NCBI GenBank assembly: GCA_030835305.1
Contig: JAURPJ010000124.1
Coordinates: 1-33,016 of the forward strand
Direction: 5' to 3'
Length of the DNA stretch: 33,016 bases
From: Verrucomicrobiota bacterium
GTDB taxonomy: Bacteria > Verrucomicrobiota > Verrucomicrobiia > Verrucomicrobiales > Akkermansiaceae
Part shown: positions 15,511 to 23,863 of the stretch, piece after piece
Numbering within the stretch: position 1 is the first letter of the stretch
How the letters are laid out: each line of letters opens with the position of its first letter
The notes under the pieces: model-generated
What the model was told of the DNA's origin: nothing
The model's database searches: none
Seen by the model: the letters and a program-made list of their open reading frames with translations, nothing else
Made by a program: the position numbers and the translations under genes

Positions 15511-16005
15511 ATGATCATGGCTGATGTCCTGTTGTGGACTTTTGTAATTTTGGGATTTTTTGTCATTACGATTGCCTACTGGGTGGCGGCGGTGGGACTG
15601 GCTCCGGAGCTGGTCGAGCAAAGTTGCGAAAGATTCGGGAACTCGCCCTGGAAATCTTTTTTGATTGGAGCGGCAATCGGAGTGCCCGGGATGGGGATCG
15701 GTTTGGCGATCGCCAATGGCGGGCCGCCTGTCATCAAGGTGTTTGGTATTCTTATTGTGATTTTGGTCTTTTTGCTGGGCCTTTGCGGGTCGGCCGGATT
15801 ATGCCTGAGGATCGGGAAGGGGCTTGTGAATCCGCTCGATGAAGCGCAGCCGTGGTTACGAGTGAAGCGGGGTGGCATTGTCCTTGGTTTGATGATTATT
15901 TTTCCGGTGCTTGGATGGTTTTTTGTTTTGCCGGTCGTCATCCTTTCGGGGATCGGTGCGGCGTTTTTGGGCTGGCGTGATGGCAAGAAGGCTCAAGCCG
16001 AATGA
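15511..16005 (+). CDS. Polytopic membrane protein, first gene of the DUF1800/DUF1501 run
   Basis: This is a 164-residue protein, unrecognised as a family. It has about four hydrophobic helices (roughly 5-28, 48-68, 73-97 and 122-150), a Gly-rich second helix and a short basic C-terminus. ATG 15511 and ATG 15517 (MADVLL) are both possible. Its stop overlaps the start of the DUF1800 gene (ATGA), so translation is coupled and the product may act at the membrane with that pair. It is divergent from the sulfatase operon. Confidence 0.75.
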   Translation: MIMADVLLWTFVILGFFVITIAYWVAAVGLAPELVEQSCERFGNSPWKSFLIGAAIGVPGMGIGLAIANGGPPVIKVFGILIVILVFLLGLCGSAGLCLRIGKGLVNPLDEAQPWLRVKRGGIVLGLMIIFPVLGWFFVLPVVILSGIGAAFLGWRDGKKAQAE

Positions 16006-17486
16006 AGACCAGACTGTCAGATGATCTTTCGCGCCGCACCTTTTTGCGAGGAGCCGCCGGAGTTGCGCTCTTTGCGACTTCGGGTTGTGAGGAGATCGAG
16101 GACTGGCTTGGAATGGGACCGAAAGAAGGTCTGGTGCTACCGCCCTCCGGGGAAGAGGTTGATTTAATTTCGCATGTGCTGAATCGGGTGACCTTTGGTC
16201 CCGAACCATCGGAGTATGCACGGGTAAAGGGGCTGGCCGGTGATGAGAAATCGGCGGTTGCGGCCTTTTTGGAAGAGCAGCTTGAGCCAGACGAGATTGA
16301 AGACAAACGAGCTCAGCGGGCGGTACGAAGGCTTGAGGCTATTCATGCTCCGCTTGGTGAACTCTATGAATACAAGGAAGCTCATCTGCTGGAGCAATTG
16401 ACAAGGGCCACTTTGATTCGTGCGACGCGAAGCAAGCGTCAGCTCTTTGAAGTGATGGCCCATTTTTGGAGTGATCATTTTAACATCGATATTTCAAAAA
16501 AGGAATGTCGCTGGCTCAAAGCGGCTGATGATCGCGAGGTCATTCGAAAGCAAGCGATGGGGAATTTTTCCGATCTTGTGAGAGCATCGGCGCTCAGTCC
16601 CGCGATGCTTTGGTACCTTGATGGAAGAGAGAATCGTAAGCGCGATGAGAGTGAGAAGCCCAATGAAAACTATGCTCGGGAGTTGCTGGAACTTCATACT
16701 CTGGGAGTTGGAGGCGGATACACACAGCAGGACGTCATGGAGGTCGCAAGATGCCTGAGCGGGTGGACCGTGAGAGGGAAAGATCGTTTCTTTAAAGGGA
16801 AAGTGGAGTTTCATGCCGATGCACATGATGACGGGGCTAAGATCGTTCTCGGTAATGAGATTGCTTCGGGTGGCGGAGAGAAGGATCTAGATGATGTCCT
16901 GGAGATTGTTTGCAGTCATCCTTCGACCGCTCGGTATTTGGGCGAAAAACTTTGTATCCGATTTATCGCTGACGAGCCGTCGCAAGAGTCCATTTCGGAA
17001 GTCGCTGGTGCTTTCTTGTCCAGCAATGGTGATGTCAAGTCGACCTTGCGGGCGGTTTTTGCAACGACGGAATTCTTGAAGGGACCGCGGGCCCAAAAGT
17101 TAAAACGTCCTTTCGAGTTTATCGTTTCAGCCCTGCGGGGATCGCGGGCCCGGGTTTCGTCCGAGATGGATTTGGTGGATTATCTGATCCGAATGGGGCA
17201 CGCGCCCTTCCAGTATCCGACGCCGGATGGCTATCCCGATGTCGCTTCGCCATGGACCGGGACTTTGCTCTGGCGCTGGCACTTCGCCATCGCCTTGTCG
17301 CGAAATGAAGTGAGTGAAGACATCCAAGTCGAAGAAAAAACCTTAATCAAGAAAGCAGGAAACGTTGAAGGGTTGGCGGCTTGTTTGTTGGGGCGGGTTC
17401 CGTCGGAAGAAGAAAAAATAGCTATGGAACGGAGCGGAGAGCCTCTGGCGCTCTTGATGGCTTCACCAGGATTCCAGTGGAGATGA
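16002..17486 (+). CDS. DUF1800 family protein with Tat/lipoprotein signal
   Basis: This 494-residue DUF1800 protein has the twin-arginine signal SRRTFLRGAAG at 10-20, followed by a possible lipobox Cys at residue 29 (ATSGC). Family motifs include HVLNRVTFGP near the N-terminus, HFWSDHFNI, NENYARELLELHTLGV and EVARCLSGWT. DUF1800 genes are nearly always paired with DUF1501 genes in PVC bacteria and others; the biochemical role is undefined. Both ends are coupled: the start overlaps the membrane-protein stop and the stop overlaps the DUF1501 start. Confidence 0.92.
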   Translation: MKTRLSDDLSRRTFLRGAAGVALFATSGCEEIEDWLGMGPKEGLVLPPSGEEVDLISHVLNRVTFGPEPSEYARVKGLAGDEKSAVAAFLEEQLEPDEIEDKRAQRAVRRLEAIHAPLGELYEYKEAHLLEQLTRATLIRATRSKRQLFEVMAHFWSDHFNIDISKKECRWLKAADDREVIRKQAMGNFSDLVRASALSPAMLWYLDGRENRKRDESEKPNENYARELLELHTLGVGGGYTQQDVMEVARCLSGWTVRGKDRFFKGKVEFHADAHDDGAKIVLGNEIASGGGEKDLDDVLEIVCSHPSTARYLGEKLCIRFIADEPSQESISEVAGAFLSSNGDVKSTLRAVFATTEFLKGPRAQKLKRPFEFIVSALRGSRARVSSEMDLVDYLIRMGHAPFQYPTPDGYPDVASPWTGTLLWRWHFAIALSRNEVSEDIQVEEKTLIKKAGNVEGLAACLLGRVPSEEEKIAMERSGEPLALLMASPGFQWR

Positions 17487-18586
17487 AAGGGACCGGAATT
17501 ATCTCAGGCAACGGTGACGAGCAACGAACTCTTGTTGTTGTTTTTCTGCGAGGTGGTGCCGACGGATTGACCTTGGTTCCTCCCGTGGGAAACAGCGACT
17601 ATTACAAAGTTCGGCCAACCTTGGCTGTCCCGGAAGGTGAGATTCTAAAGCTGGGTCACTCGAACTGCGGGCTGAACCCGGCGCTTTCCGGTCTGCATGA
17701 AATCTATCGCGATGGCGGGCTTACGGTTGCGCCTGCGGTGGGGTCAAATGACGACACCCGCTCTCACTTTTATGCCCAGGATCTCATGGAGCATGGTGGT
17801 CAGTTGGCCGGTGGTTGGTTGGGTCGATTTTTGCGATATCGTGAGGGACGGCCGCCCAGTGCTTTGTCGGCGGTGGCGCTGGGCAAGGCGATGCCGGAGG
17901 TTTTGCGCGGTGCACCGGCGGCGACGGTGATGGAGTCGCTCGATACTTTTTCCCTGGGGAGTGGTTCCGGATCAACGGCGACTTTACAGGCAGAGTTGGG
18001 AACTCTCTATGGTTCCCAGGAAAATCTTCTTGGTCCGGCTGCACGGGACACCCTGCAGGCTTTGCAAAGGGTTGGGAAGTTGCGCAGCGAAGATCTTCCT
18101 CCGGAAAATGGCGCGGACTACGGGGATGATTCCTTCTCGCGTGGCCTGCACCAAACCGCTCGTCTGATTCGCGCCCAGGTCGGGCTGGAAGCGGTATCGC
18201 TGGATCTCGACGGATGGGATTCCCACTTTGCGCAGGAAGCGCTGATCACGCCCCTAATGACCCGGCTTTCTGATGGGCTCGCGGCATTTTATCGCGATCT
18301 TGGGAAGCGGATGAAATCGGTGACGGTTGTGGTGATGACGGAGTTCGGGAGGCGCGTGGCTGAGAACTCTTCGTTTGGAACCGACCATGGTCGCGGCGGC
18401 ACAATGCTGGTGATTGGCGGCGGAGAACGCGGGAATGTCCTCGGCGAAATGCCAAAACTGGAGACCGGGATTTTGGTGGGGCCGGGAGATATTCCGGTGG
18501 CGACCGATTATCGCGACGTGTTGAAGCCGATTCTAACCTTGCATGGTGCCGGGAAAGCGATGGGCGAAATCTTTCCTGAAAATTAG
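17483..18586 (+). CDS. DUF1501 family protein lacking its own signal peptide
   Basis: This 367-residue DUF1501 (sulfatase-superfamily-like) protein has LVVVFLRGGADGLTLVPP at the N-terminus, SHFYAQDLME, LDLDGWDSH and VVMTEFGRRVAENSS ... TDHGRGG, all conserved blocks of the family. Most relatives begin with a twin-arginine signal, but here the first residues are polar and the protein starts almost at the conserved core. ATG 17483 overlaps the DUF1800 stop; extending the frame upstream into DUF1800 gives no signal either. It may be carried out with its Tat-exported partner, or remain cytoplasmic. It converges on the PBP gene with a single base between stops. Confidence 0.9.
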   Translation: MKGTGIISGNGDEQRTLVVVFLRGGADGLTLVPPVGNSDYYKVRPTLAVPEGEILKLGHSNCGLNPALSGLHEIYRDGGLTVAPAVGSNDDTRSHFYAQDLMEHGGQLAGGWLGRFLRYREGRPPSALSAVALGKAMPEVLRGAPAATVMESLDTFSLGSGSGSTATLQAELGTLYGSQENLLGPAARDTLQALQRVGKLRSEDLPPENGADYGDDSFSRGLHQTARLIRAQVGLEAVSLDLDGWDSHFAQEALITPLMTRLSDGLAAFYRDLGKRMKSVTVVVMTEFGRRVAENSSFGTDHGRGGTMLVIGGGERGNVLGEMPKLETGILVGPGDIPVATDYRDVLKPILTLHGAGKAMGEIFPEN

Positions 18587-18587
18587 A

Positions 18588-20777
18588 TCACCGGACCGGA
18601 ATGGCGCGCGGGATTTCGTCGTCTTCGATCGGAACAGCGCGGGGGATTTCACCCTCTTCGACAGGGATGGCGCGGGGAATGACATCTTCGACTGGTTCAA
18701 CAATCAACTCGCGACCTGGAGCGATGGGGCCGTTTTTGATGTTCGGAAGTCGATCGGCACCTTTCATGATGTCGACCCAGATTGGGAGTGCAAGGCTGGC
18801 TCCGGAGCTGCCCCTGAGGATGGTTTCGCCTCGATCCATGCCAACCCAAACCGCGCAGGTCAAAGCCGAGGTGTAACCGGCATACCATCCATCGGTCGGG
18901 CCATTGGTGGTTCCGGTCTTACCTCCGGACGGAGCCCGAAATCCATAGGTTGAGCGAATGGACCGTCCGGTTCCGGATTTGTTCACATCCTCGAGAATTC
19001 GGGAGACTTCCCAGGCAGATCTTTCATCGGCAGCCTGATAGGCAATCGGGCCGTTTTTCCAGAGGACTTCACCGGAGCGATCCCTAATGGCCTGAATGTA
19101 GTAGGGGCGAAATCGGGTTCCGCCATTTGGAAAGATGGTGTAAGAGCTGGCGACGGCCTCAGGGGAAGCACCCCAGGATCCGAGGAAGGAAGAGGGAACC
19201 ATGGGGATGTTACTGATATCAAAGCCCGATGACCGAGCTACCGCGACGATATTCCCCATCCCAGCTGCGGTTGCAACTCGAATGGCCGAAGTGTTACGCG
19301 ACTGAATGAGAGCTGTTCTGACCCGGATCTCTTTGTAATATTTTCCGTCGGAATTGGCAGGCCTCCATTCGGGGCTTCCTTCGGGGATTTCACTGGGCCT
19401 GATGGGCGCATCGCTGATCAGGTCGTATGGTTTGACGCCTTGATCAAATGCGGCAAGGAAAATAAATGGTTTGAAAAGAGAACCGATCTGTCGCTCGGAC
19501 TGGAGAGCGCGATTGAACTGGGACTCGTTGGCATTTCGCCCCCCGACGATTGCCAGGACTCCACCGGTTTCGTTGTCGATGACGACGGCCGCTCCCTGCA
19601 GGTAATTGGGATCGCCCCGACCATTCCATTCGGATCTTTTTTGGTGGGGGAAGCCACGTCGTTGTTCGACTTGAGTAAGACGTTTTTCGACCGAGCGTTC
19701 GGCGAGCTCCTGAATATTGGGGTCGAGGGTGGTTTCGACAATGAGGCCTCCATCGCTGATATTTTCCTTCTCAAGAATGCGTTTCAAGTCGCGTCGAATG
19801 GCATCAAGCGCGTAACTTCCTTCTCGAAGATTGTTCGGCGAGGCGATTTTAAGCGATTTCTCGCGAGCGGCGTCGGCTTCATCCTGGGTGATGGCTTTGT
19901 TTTCTACCATTTTTTCGAGAACCCAATCCCGCTGTAGTTCGGCTTTCTCCGGATGACGGAAGGGTGAGAACTTGTTGGGAGCGCGGATGATGCCCACCAA
20001 AAGGGCGGCTTCCTCTAAGGTGAGTTCTTTGGCTGATTTGTTGAAGTAGGTATGAGCTGCCACTTCAACGCCTCGTACCGAGCCTCCCCAAAAAATTCGA
20101 TTCATGTAGTGCTCCAGGATTTCATTCTTCTCGAAGTTGGACTCGATGCGGACCGCGATGAAGGTTTCGAGGGTTTTTCGATGAAATCCGCCAAGGATTC
20201 CTTCGTCCCGCTTTTTGAGTGCGTAGCTATTGCGGGCAAGCTGCATGCTGAGTGTCCCGCCACCTTCCAGTTTTCCACGGGTCAGGGCCCGCCAGACAAC
20301 ACGGGCCATCGAGCGGAAGTCAACAGCACCGTGGCTGCGAAAGCGCTTATCCTCCTGAGCGATGAGGGCGTCGACGAAGTGGGAAGGAACATCCTCGTAG
20401 CTAACAATACGTCGATTTTTCCCGTGTAGGAACCCGATTTCCTGTCCGGCCGAGTTCTTCAGGATATGTCCTTCGCGGTCCTGGATTTCAGTTCGGGCAG
20501 GCATTTGGACCACGTCTTCGAGGTCGTAGGTGCAGGCGATAACGTAGTAAACAAGCGAGAGGAATGCGCCGAAGATTGTCCCAACAAAAGCTCCAGAAAG
20601 ACCAACCTGGGCCGGCCACTTGAGCCAAGCGGGAAGCTTTGAGGTTAAAAGCACAATGAGGCGAAAGGGGGCCAAAAAGAAATCGCGGGCGGCGAAGTTG
20701 AACTTCACAGCTTTTTTTTTCTTATTTGCCGACTTTTTGCGGGCAACTTTTTTGCGGGCCTTCTTTTTTGGGGGCAT
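18588..20777 (-). CDS. Class A penicillin-binding protein (PBP1A-type)
   Basis: This is a 729-residue bifunctional peptidoglycan synthase. A Lys/Arg-rich cytoplasmic start (MPPKKKARKK ...) precedes one membrane helix at about 58-82. The GT51 glycosyltransferase contains Glu142 in AQEDKRFRSHG and GGGTLSMQLARN. The transpeptidase has Ser433-xx-Lys436 (GSLFK), Ser493-Arg-Asn495 and KTGTT at 620-624. All catalytic residues are present. The C-terminus ends in three 11-residue repeats (697-729) of the form xxxIPRAIPxx, encoded by 33-bp DNA repeats at 18591-18689. It is transcribed away from the RHS relic region. Confidence 0.95.
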   Translation of the reverse strand: MPPKKKARKKVARKKSANKKKKAVKFNFAARDFFLAPFRLIVLLTSKLPAWLKWPAQVGLSGAFVGTIFGAFLSLVYYVIACTYDLEDVVQMPARTEIQDREGHILKNSAGQEIGFLHGKNRRIVSYEDVPSHFVDALIAQEDKRFRSHGAVDFRSMARVVWRALTRGKLEGGGTLSMQLARNSYALKKRDEGILGGFHRKTLETFIAVRIESNFEKNEILEHYMNRIFWGGSVRGVEVAAHTYFNKSAKELTLEEAALLVGIIRAPNKFSPFRHPEKAELQRDWVLEKMVENKAITQDEADAAREKSLKIASPNNLREGSYALDAIRRDLKRILEKENISDGGLIVETTLDPNIQELAERSVEKRLTQVEQRRGFPHQKRSEWNGRGDPNYLQGAAVVIDNETGGVLAIVGGRNANESQFNRALQSERQIGSLFKPFIFLAAFDQGVKPYDLISDAPIRPSEIPEGSPEWRPANSDGKYYKEIRVRTALIQSRNTSAIRVATAAGMGNIVAVARSSGFDISNIPMVPSSFLGSWGASPEAVASSYTIFPNGGTRFRPYYIQAIRDRSGEVLWKNGPIAYQAADERSAWEVSRILEDVNKSGTGRSIRSTYGFRAPSGGKTGTTNGPTDGWYAGYTSALTCAVWVGMDRGETILRGSSGASLALPIWVDIMKGADRLPNIKNGPIAPGRELIVEPVEDVIPRAIPVEEGEIPRAVPIEDDEIPRAIPVR
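18591..18689 (-). repeat. Three tandem 33-bp repeats encoding the PBP tail
   Basis: Three in-frame units encode EDVIPRAIPVE, EGEIPRAVPIE and DDEIPRAIPVR, the very end of the PBP. Only the first three residues and one aliphatic position vary. The DNA units are similar but not identical, so the repeat is not a recent slippage product. Confidence 0.9.
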
Positions 20778-21060
20778 CTTGTCTTGAATCGACCTTACGT
20801 TTCAACGAGCGAAGGCCAAGGCCTCATTTGCTTCGCAAACAATCCGGAAGTAGTGGAAAGAAGGGCGTTTTTTTTGTTGTCCGTTCGGGAAGTTTTGCCA
20901 ACCGGGGCTTGAGGCCGGTAAACCGATTGTGACATTTCCATGTAGGTTAGCTGTTAAATCAGCACAGATTTTACTACTATTTTTGTTATGCGTTTGTTTT
21001 CTTCTGAGGGATTCAAGGTTTTTCGAGTGGTTGCTTCCGTAATCGGAGCTGCAGGGTGAC
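20778..21060. other. Intergenic region upstream of the PBP gene
   Basis: No supported gene is present. The PBP promoter should lie here on the minus strand, but I cannot pick out clear -35/-10 boxes. T-rich runs occur at about 20870-20880 and 20970-21000. Confidence 0.4.
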
Positions 21061-21372
21061 TGTTGGCTTCAGTTGAATGGGTTTGGCCAGTGGGAGTGGG
21101 ATGCCAATCACGATGGTGACGGGCTTTCTTTGCATGCGGAGTATTTTGGGCCAATCCGCTTTGCCCGTCGCGACCGGGTTGGAGGAGTCTGGGCTCTACC
21201 ATAATTCGCTGCGTTTTTACGACCCCATGCTGCGGAGATTTCTCCAGCAGGATCAAATCAGATACGAGGGAGGCGACTACAATCTATACCGATAGGTGGG
21301 CAATACTTCGCTTAGCTTCACTGATCCCACCGTTATTTCTGCCTTGAGCGAATACGGTCAGCTAGTTTAGCG
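21061..21372 (+). pseudogene. RHS/YD-repeat core domain remnant
   Basis: The translated region contains the C-terminal core signature of RHS proteins: ESGLYHNSLRFYDPMLRRF, then DQIRYEGGDYNLYR, then VGNTSLSFTDP. A TAG stop at about 21294-21296 replaces the Tyr codon normally found in NLYRYVGN, and the frame remains recognisable after it. Upstream, EYFGPIRFARRD is in a different frame from TGLEESGLY, so at least one frameshift is present too. The rest of the large RHS gene is missing. This is a decayed fragment of a polymorphic-toxin or YD-repeat gene, next to protease pair 2. Confidence 0.8.
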
Positions 21373-21444
21373 CGTCGCAGGTTGTTTCAGAAAGCTTAAA
21401 GGCCTCGGGGAGTGTGTCGACACACTCCTCGGTGGCGCGACGCG
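21370..21444. repeat. Nested palindromic element
   Basis: A perfect 20-bp palindrome, GGAGTGTGTCGACACACTCC, lies at 21409-21428. It is enclosed by the arms CGCGTCGC at about 21371-21378 and GCGACGCG at about 21436-21443. It follows the RHS relic and is not followed by a T-run, so it is not a typical terminator. It may be a dispersed palindromic repeat of this genome. Confidence 0.7.
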
Positions 21445-21733
21445 GACAGACCGACAATTGATGTCAATTGCGCGATAAAGAATTCCGGATAGTCTTGCCC
21501 GAAATAAAGTTTTCAGACCATCGATATCTCGGGTTATTCTTGCGAAAAACTTTTTGTTCAGATGATTATCTAAGAATTGTGGGCCAGCTCACTGTTGGCC
21601 TCTGTCGATAGGATTGAAATCCAGGCTTTTAGATGATTCCAGTGATGACCACACACTGGGCATTCTGAAGTCATCTTCGATTGAATTTTTTCTAAACAAG
21701 GAGACTCTTGACCGACGATATTTCAATAAAGCG
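21445..21733. other. Region upstream of protease pair 2
   Basis: No gene is supported. The protease frame is open back to 21614, but the added residues are polar and would bury the signal peptide, so I treat 21614-21733 as leader. Promoter boxes are not clear. Confidence 0.4.
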
Positions 21734-22714
21734 ATGATGAAGATTCTTGTCCCATTTCTAGTTCTGTCTGTAGCGGTGATGCTTCCTGCTGCTCCAAAAG
21801 TGGGGAGCCTCGGCGACCTCAGGAAGCTGCAAACACAGGTTCAAAAAGTGGTCCATGAAAAGACTGCCGCGACCGTTTCACTCGTTTCTCCAACAGTCGG
21901 TGCTTCGGGAAGCGGGGTGATTGTCTCTGGCGACGGGTTGATTTTGACCGCGGCCCACGTGATCGAGGGAAGCCGTGAGATCACGGTTATTTTCCCCGAT
22001 GGGCGCCAGGAAAAGGCGAGGGTTCTGGGCGCGAATTTCACTCGCGACGCGGCCATGGCGAAGCTGATCGGCCCCGGGCCGTGGCCTTTTGCTGAAATTG
22101 GCGATTCAGCTTCTCTCAAGGTGGGCGATTTCGTCGTCGCGATGGGCCATCCCAAGGGCTACGATCCAACTCGGCGTCCTCCGGTCAGGTTTGGGCGCGT
22201 GATGACCAAGGGTAACCTCGACTTTGTCACGACCGATTGCACTTTGATTGGTGGCGACAGTGGCGGTCCGCTCTTCGATCTTGAAGGTCGGGTGGTGGGA
22301 ATTCATTCGCACATCGCTCCTGATCGCAGGGTTAACAACCACGCTGGTCTTTCAGGCTTCAAGGAGTCGTGGGAGAACATGCTCGCCGGAAAGACGTGGG
22401 GTGTTCTTGGAGGCGATCGAAGGGATCCCAACCGACCGGTTCTGGGGCTCAATTTGCGAAAGACTGAGCGCGGGCTGATGGTTGACGAAGTGCCGCGGGG
22501 CGGCCCCGCTTTTGCGGCGGGGTTTCTTCCGGGGGACGTCGTGACCTCGATCAACGGGGAAATGGTCACCGAGGTTGAAAAACTTTCTGAAATTTTCGTG
22601 GATCTCCTTCCGGGAGAGGATGTGAAGATCAAATTTAATCGCAAGGATTTGGAACTCTCCAAAACTGTTAAGCTCGCCCGATTGGGTGATATTTACCGCA
22701 ACCAACGCCGATAA
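21734..22714 (+). CDS. Secreted trypsin-like serine protease with C-terminal PDZ (pair 2, active)
   Basis: This is a 326-residue S1C-type protease, paralogous to the one at 5421-6398. A signal peptide lies at about 1-20 (MMKILVPFLVLSVAVMLPAA). The triad is intact: His75 in LTAAH, Asp105 in TRDAAM and Ser176 in GGDSGGPL. One PDZ domain spans about 235-325 (VLGLNL ... AAGFLPGD). ATG 21734 and ATG 21737 are adjacent; the longer open frame upstream has no export signal. The pseudoprotease gene begins 6 bp after the stop. Shared features with pair 1 include the TDC(T/M)LIGGDSGGPLF block and the GPxPFxE strand. Confidence 0.9.
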   Translation: MMKILVPFLVLSVAVMLPAAPKVGSLGDLRKLQTQVQKVVHEKTAATVSLVSPTVGASGSGVIVSGDGLILTAAHVIEGSREITVIFPDGRQEKARVLGANFTRDAAMAKLIGPGPWPFAEIGDSASLKVGDFVVAMGHPKGYDPTRRPPVRFGRVMTKGNLDFVTTDCTLIGGDSGGPLFDLEGRVVGIHSHIAPDRRVNNHAGLSGFKESWENMLAGKTWGVLGGDRRDPNRPVLGLNLRKTERGLMVDEVPRGGPAFAAGFLPGDVVTSINGEMVTEVEKLSEIFVDLLPGEDVKIKFNRKDLELSKTVKLARLGDIYRNQRR

Positions 22715-22720
22715 ATCATT

Positions 22721-23857
22721 ATGAAGACATTTTTACTTTCGACAGTCCTGGCGATTTCGGGCCTCTTGGGCCAGTTGACTCCCGCAAGAATCCCCCTGGA
22801 AGACCAGAAGGTGACCGACAGTCAAGCTCTGGATATCTTTAAGGCGCTCCTGGCTGTGAATTTCAAAGCCAGGGAAGTGGTATATCCGATTTATTCGGGA
22901 CAGAGACGGGTAGCCTACGGGATCTCTTTGGGGGATGGGAAGCTCCTGACGAAAGCCAGTGAGGTCGTGCAAAGACGTGCCTTGTTTACCGCCAGTCGTG
23001 AACAAGTGGCGATGTCGGCAAAGATCGCGGGCATTTATCCCGATCATGATCTTGCGGTATTGCAAGTGCCGGGATTGAAGGCCCCGGCTGCGGAGTGGGC
23101 TGATGCCAGCAATCTTGCCGAAGGAGCCTTTCTTTCCGCGATCCGGGCCGATGGCGAAGCACAGGCAATGGGTGTTTTGAGTGTACGCGAGCGCAGTCTC
23201 AAGTCAATTGACCAGGGGTTCCTGGGGATTGAAATGGATACCCTTGAGACCGGAAAGGGAGTGAGGGTGAACAATGTTGTTGAAGGCTCCGCAGCGGCCG
23301 AGGTTGGGATTCGCCGGGATGACGTCATCGTGAAGATCTCCGGGCAGGAAGTACGGGGATTCTACGAGTTGTCCACAAAATTGAGACGCTTGAAAAATGG
23401 CGAGCAGCCGGAGATCGAACTGATGAGAGCCGGGGATTTTATCAAAGTGAAGCCGACTTTAAAGGGGCGTGAGATTCGTGAGGGCGTTTCCCGGAGACTG
23501 GAGCAGATGGATCGAATGAGCGGAGGACAAAGCCGGATTCGGGGTAATTTTGGGAATGTCATCCAGTCTGATATGGAACTCGAGGTTGAGGATGCCGGGC
23601 TTCCGGTTGTGGATTTGGAGGGGCGAATTATCGGAATGGTCATTGCGCGGGCGGGACGAATCAGCACTTTGATATTGCCTGGTGACGATCTTGCCGGGGC
23701 TCTTGAAAAGGAGGCTCAGCCGTTTGTGCCCGAAGTGACAGATAAGCGGCGTGATCAGCAGTGGCCCGAGGACGGCCGCCGCTCACGCATGCGTCGGGAA
23801 CTCGAGATGATGCGGCGCATGATGGAGAATCTCCAGCGGGAGTTGGATCGTGAGTAG
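22721..23857 (+). CDS. Secreted PDZ pseudoprotease (pair 2, catalytically dead partner)
   Basis: This is a 378-residue exported protein, paralogous to the one at 6395-7390. After a signal peptide (about 1-18), the LTAAH box is LTKAS (His replaced by Ser80), the Asp segment is DHDLAVLQV, and the GDSGGP box reads EDAGLP (Ser replaced by Ala292). The PDZ domain (about 165-250, GFLGIEM ... AAEVGIRRDD) again precedes the degenerate GGP box. A DRMSGG motif between them matches DQLSGG in the pair-1 protein. The last 35 residues form a Met/Arg/Glu-rich, probably coiled-coil helix absent from pair 1. It is likely co-transcribed with the upstream protease. Function inferred: partner or adaptor of that protease. 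Confidence 0.82.
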   Translation: MKTFLLSTVLAISGLLGQLTPARIPLEDQKVTDSQALDIFKALLAVNFKAREVVYPIYSGQRRVAYGISLGDGKLLTKASEVVQRRALFTASREQVAMSAKIAGIYPDHDLAVLQVPGLKAPAAEWADASNLAEGAFLSAIRADGEAQAMGVLSVRERSLKSIDQGFLGIEMDTLETGKGVRVNNVVEGSAAAEVGIRRDDVIVKISGQEVRGFYELSTKLRRLKNGEQPEIELMRAGDFIKVKPTLKGREIREGVSRRLEQMDRMSGGQSRIRGNFGNVIQSDMELEVEDAGLPVVDLEGRIIGMVIARAGRISTLILPGDDLAGALEKEAQPFVPEVTDKRRDQQWPEDGRRSRMRRELEMMRRMMENLQRELDRE

Positions 23858-23863
23858 TTGCAA

